Positions 5,364 through 5,493 of a stretch of 5,493 nucleotides of DNA are shown here, in pieces. The notes beneath the pieces are model-generated. The model was not told the DNA's origin. It did no database searches and was given only the letters and a program-made list of their open reading frames with translations. The translations under genes and the position numbers were made by a program. This DNA is from Pseudomonadota bacterium (GTDB lineage: Bacteria > Pseudomonadota > Alphaproteobacteria > Rhizobiales > Rhizobiaceae): assembly GCA_023387715.1 (NCBI GenBank), contig JAEWHQ010000371.1, positions 1 to 5,493 of the forward strand, written 5' to 3'. Numbering within the stretch: position 1 is the first letter of the stretch; each line of letters opens with the position of its first letter.

Positions 5364-5492
5364 ATGAGCATTATTGTTCACTTGCGCGAAAGCGTAAACG
5401 TCATTCGTGAATTCGTGGTGCCGAGCTATCGTCCGGAACGTCATTATATGCGTGGTCCGGGACCTGCTTGCGCCGCGCGTTTTGCACGATGA
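5364..5492 (+). CDS. Small 42-residue protein of unknown function
   Basis: An ORF of 42 codons starting at ATG5364, with AAGGA at 5351-5355 exactly 8 bases upstream, and ending in TGA one base before the window edge. I do not recognise the product. The first half, SIIVHLRESVNVIREFVV (2-19), could form an amphipathic helix. The second half is rich in Arg, Pro and Gly (YRPERHYMRGPGPACAARFA, 22-41), has one Cys (36) and ends in Arg. Seven Arg and two His against three Glu make it clearly basic. There is no signal peptide and no convincing membrane helix. It stands alone after the hbdA terminator, preceded by a 170-base AT-rich region with candidate promoter and regulator sites. The ribosome binding site, upstream layout and GC-rich codons argue that it is real. 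It might be a regulatory leader peptide for a gene beyond the window, or an independent small protein. Confidence 0.6.
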   Translation: MSIIVHLRESVNVIREFVVPSYRPERHYMRGPGPACAARFAR

Positions 5493-5493
5493 G

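Noticed and set aside
1..5493. CRISPR array, transposon, prophage or defence island
   Set aside because: No spaced direct repeats, transposase, integrase, terminal inverted repeats or tRNA were found; the genes are ordinary metabolic ones in a coherent order.

Overview
The window looks like an ordinary chromosomal segment of an alphaproteobacterium. The likely group is Hyphomicrobiales (Rhizobiales) near the Brucella/Ochrobactrum/Bartonella relatives. The basis is protein style (EtfB opening [14 protein letters not shown], a 309-residue EtfA, a 291-residue HbdA, a two-helix HIG1-like protein) and the gene order. Base composition is moderate rather than strongly GC-rich. The genus cannot be fixed from this sequence alone.

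Layout. Positions 1-423 (minus strand) hold the N-terminal 141 codons of a YihY/BrkB-family inner-membrane protein that runs off the left edge. A 128-base divergent spacer follows. Next on the plus strand is a tight group of three genes: a classical SDR oxidoreductase (552-1391), a 66-residue twin-transmembrane HIG1-like protein (1422-1622), and a PduO-type corrinoid adenosyltransferase (1626-2204). A 247-base spacer with three predicted hairpins leads to etfB (2452-3201) and etfA (3226-4155), the two subunits of electron transfer flavoprotein. etfA is followed by a perfect 12-bp intrinsic terminator and, 13 bases further, a second bulged hairpin just before the ribosome binding site of a 3-hydroxybutyryl-CoA dehydrogenase gene (4250-5125). 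That gene ends in another strong terminator (5151-5192). The last 300 bases are an AT-rich spacer with a perfect DnaA box and a CtrA-type TTAA-N7-TTAAC site, then an undescribed-looking 42-codon ORF with a good Shine-Dalgarno sequence (5364-5492).

How the genes fit together. ETF takes electrons from acyl-CoA dehydrogenases to the quinone pool, and HbdA interconverts acetoacetyl-CoA and 3-hydroxybutyryl-CoA, so etfBA-hbd serves short-chain acyl-CoA and polyhydroxybutyrate-linked carbon metabolism. The adenosyltransferase makes adenosylcobalamin, the cofactor of methylmalonyl-CoA mutase in propionate/odd-chain acyl-CoA use, which gives a plausible but unproven link with the ETF cluster. The SDR and the HIG1-like protein have no substrate or partner visible here.

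I see no mobile element, CRISPR array, tRNA, rRNA, or clear novel multi-gene system. The least explained parts are the 42-codon ORF with its upstream region, the paired hairpins between etfA and hbd, and the structured spacer before etfB.
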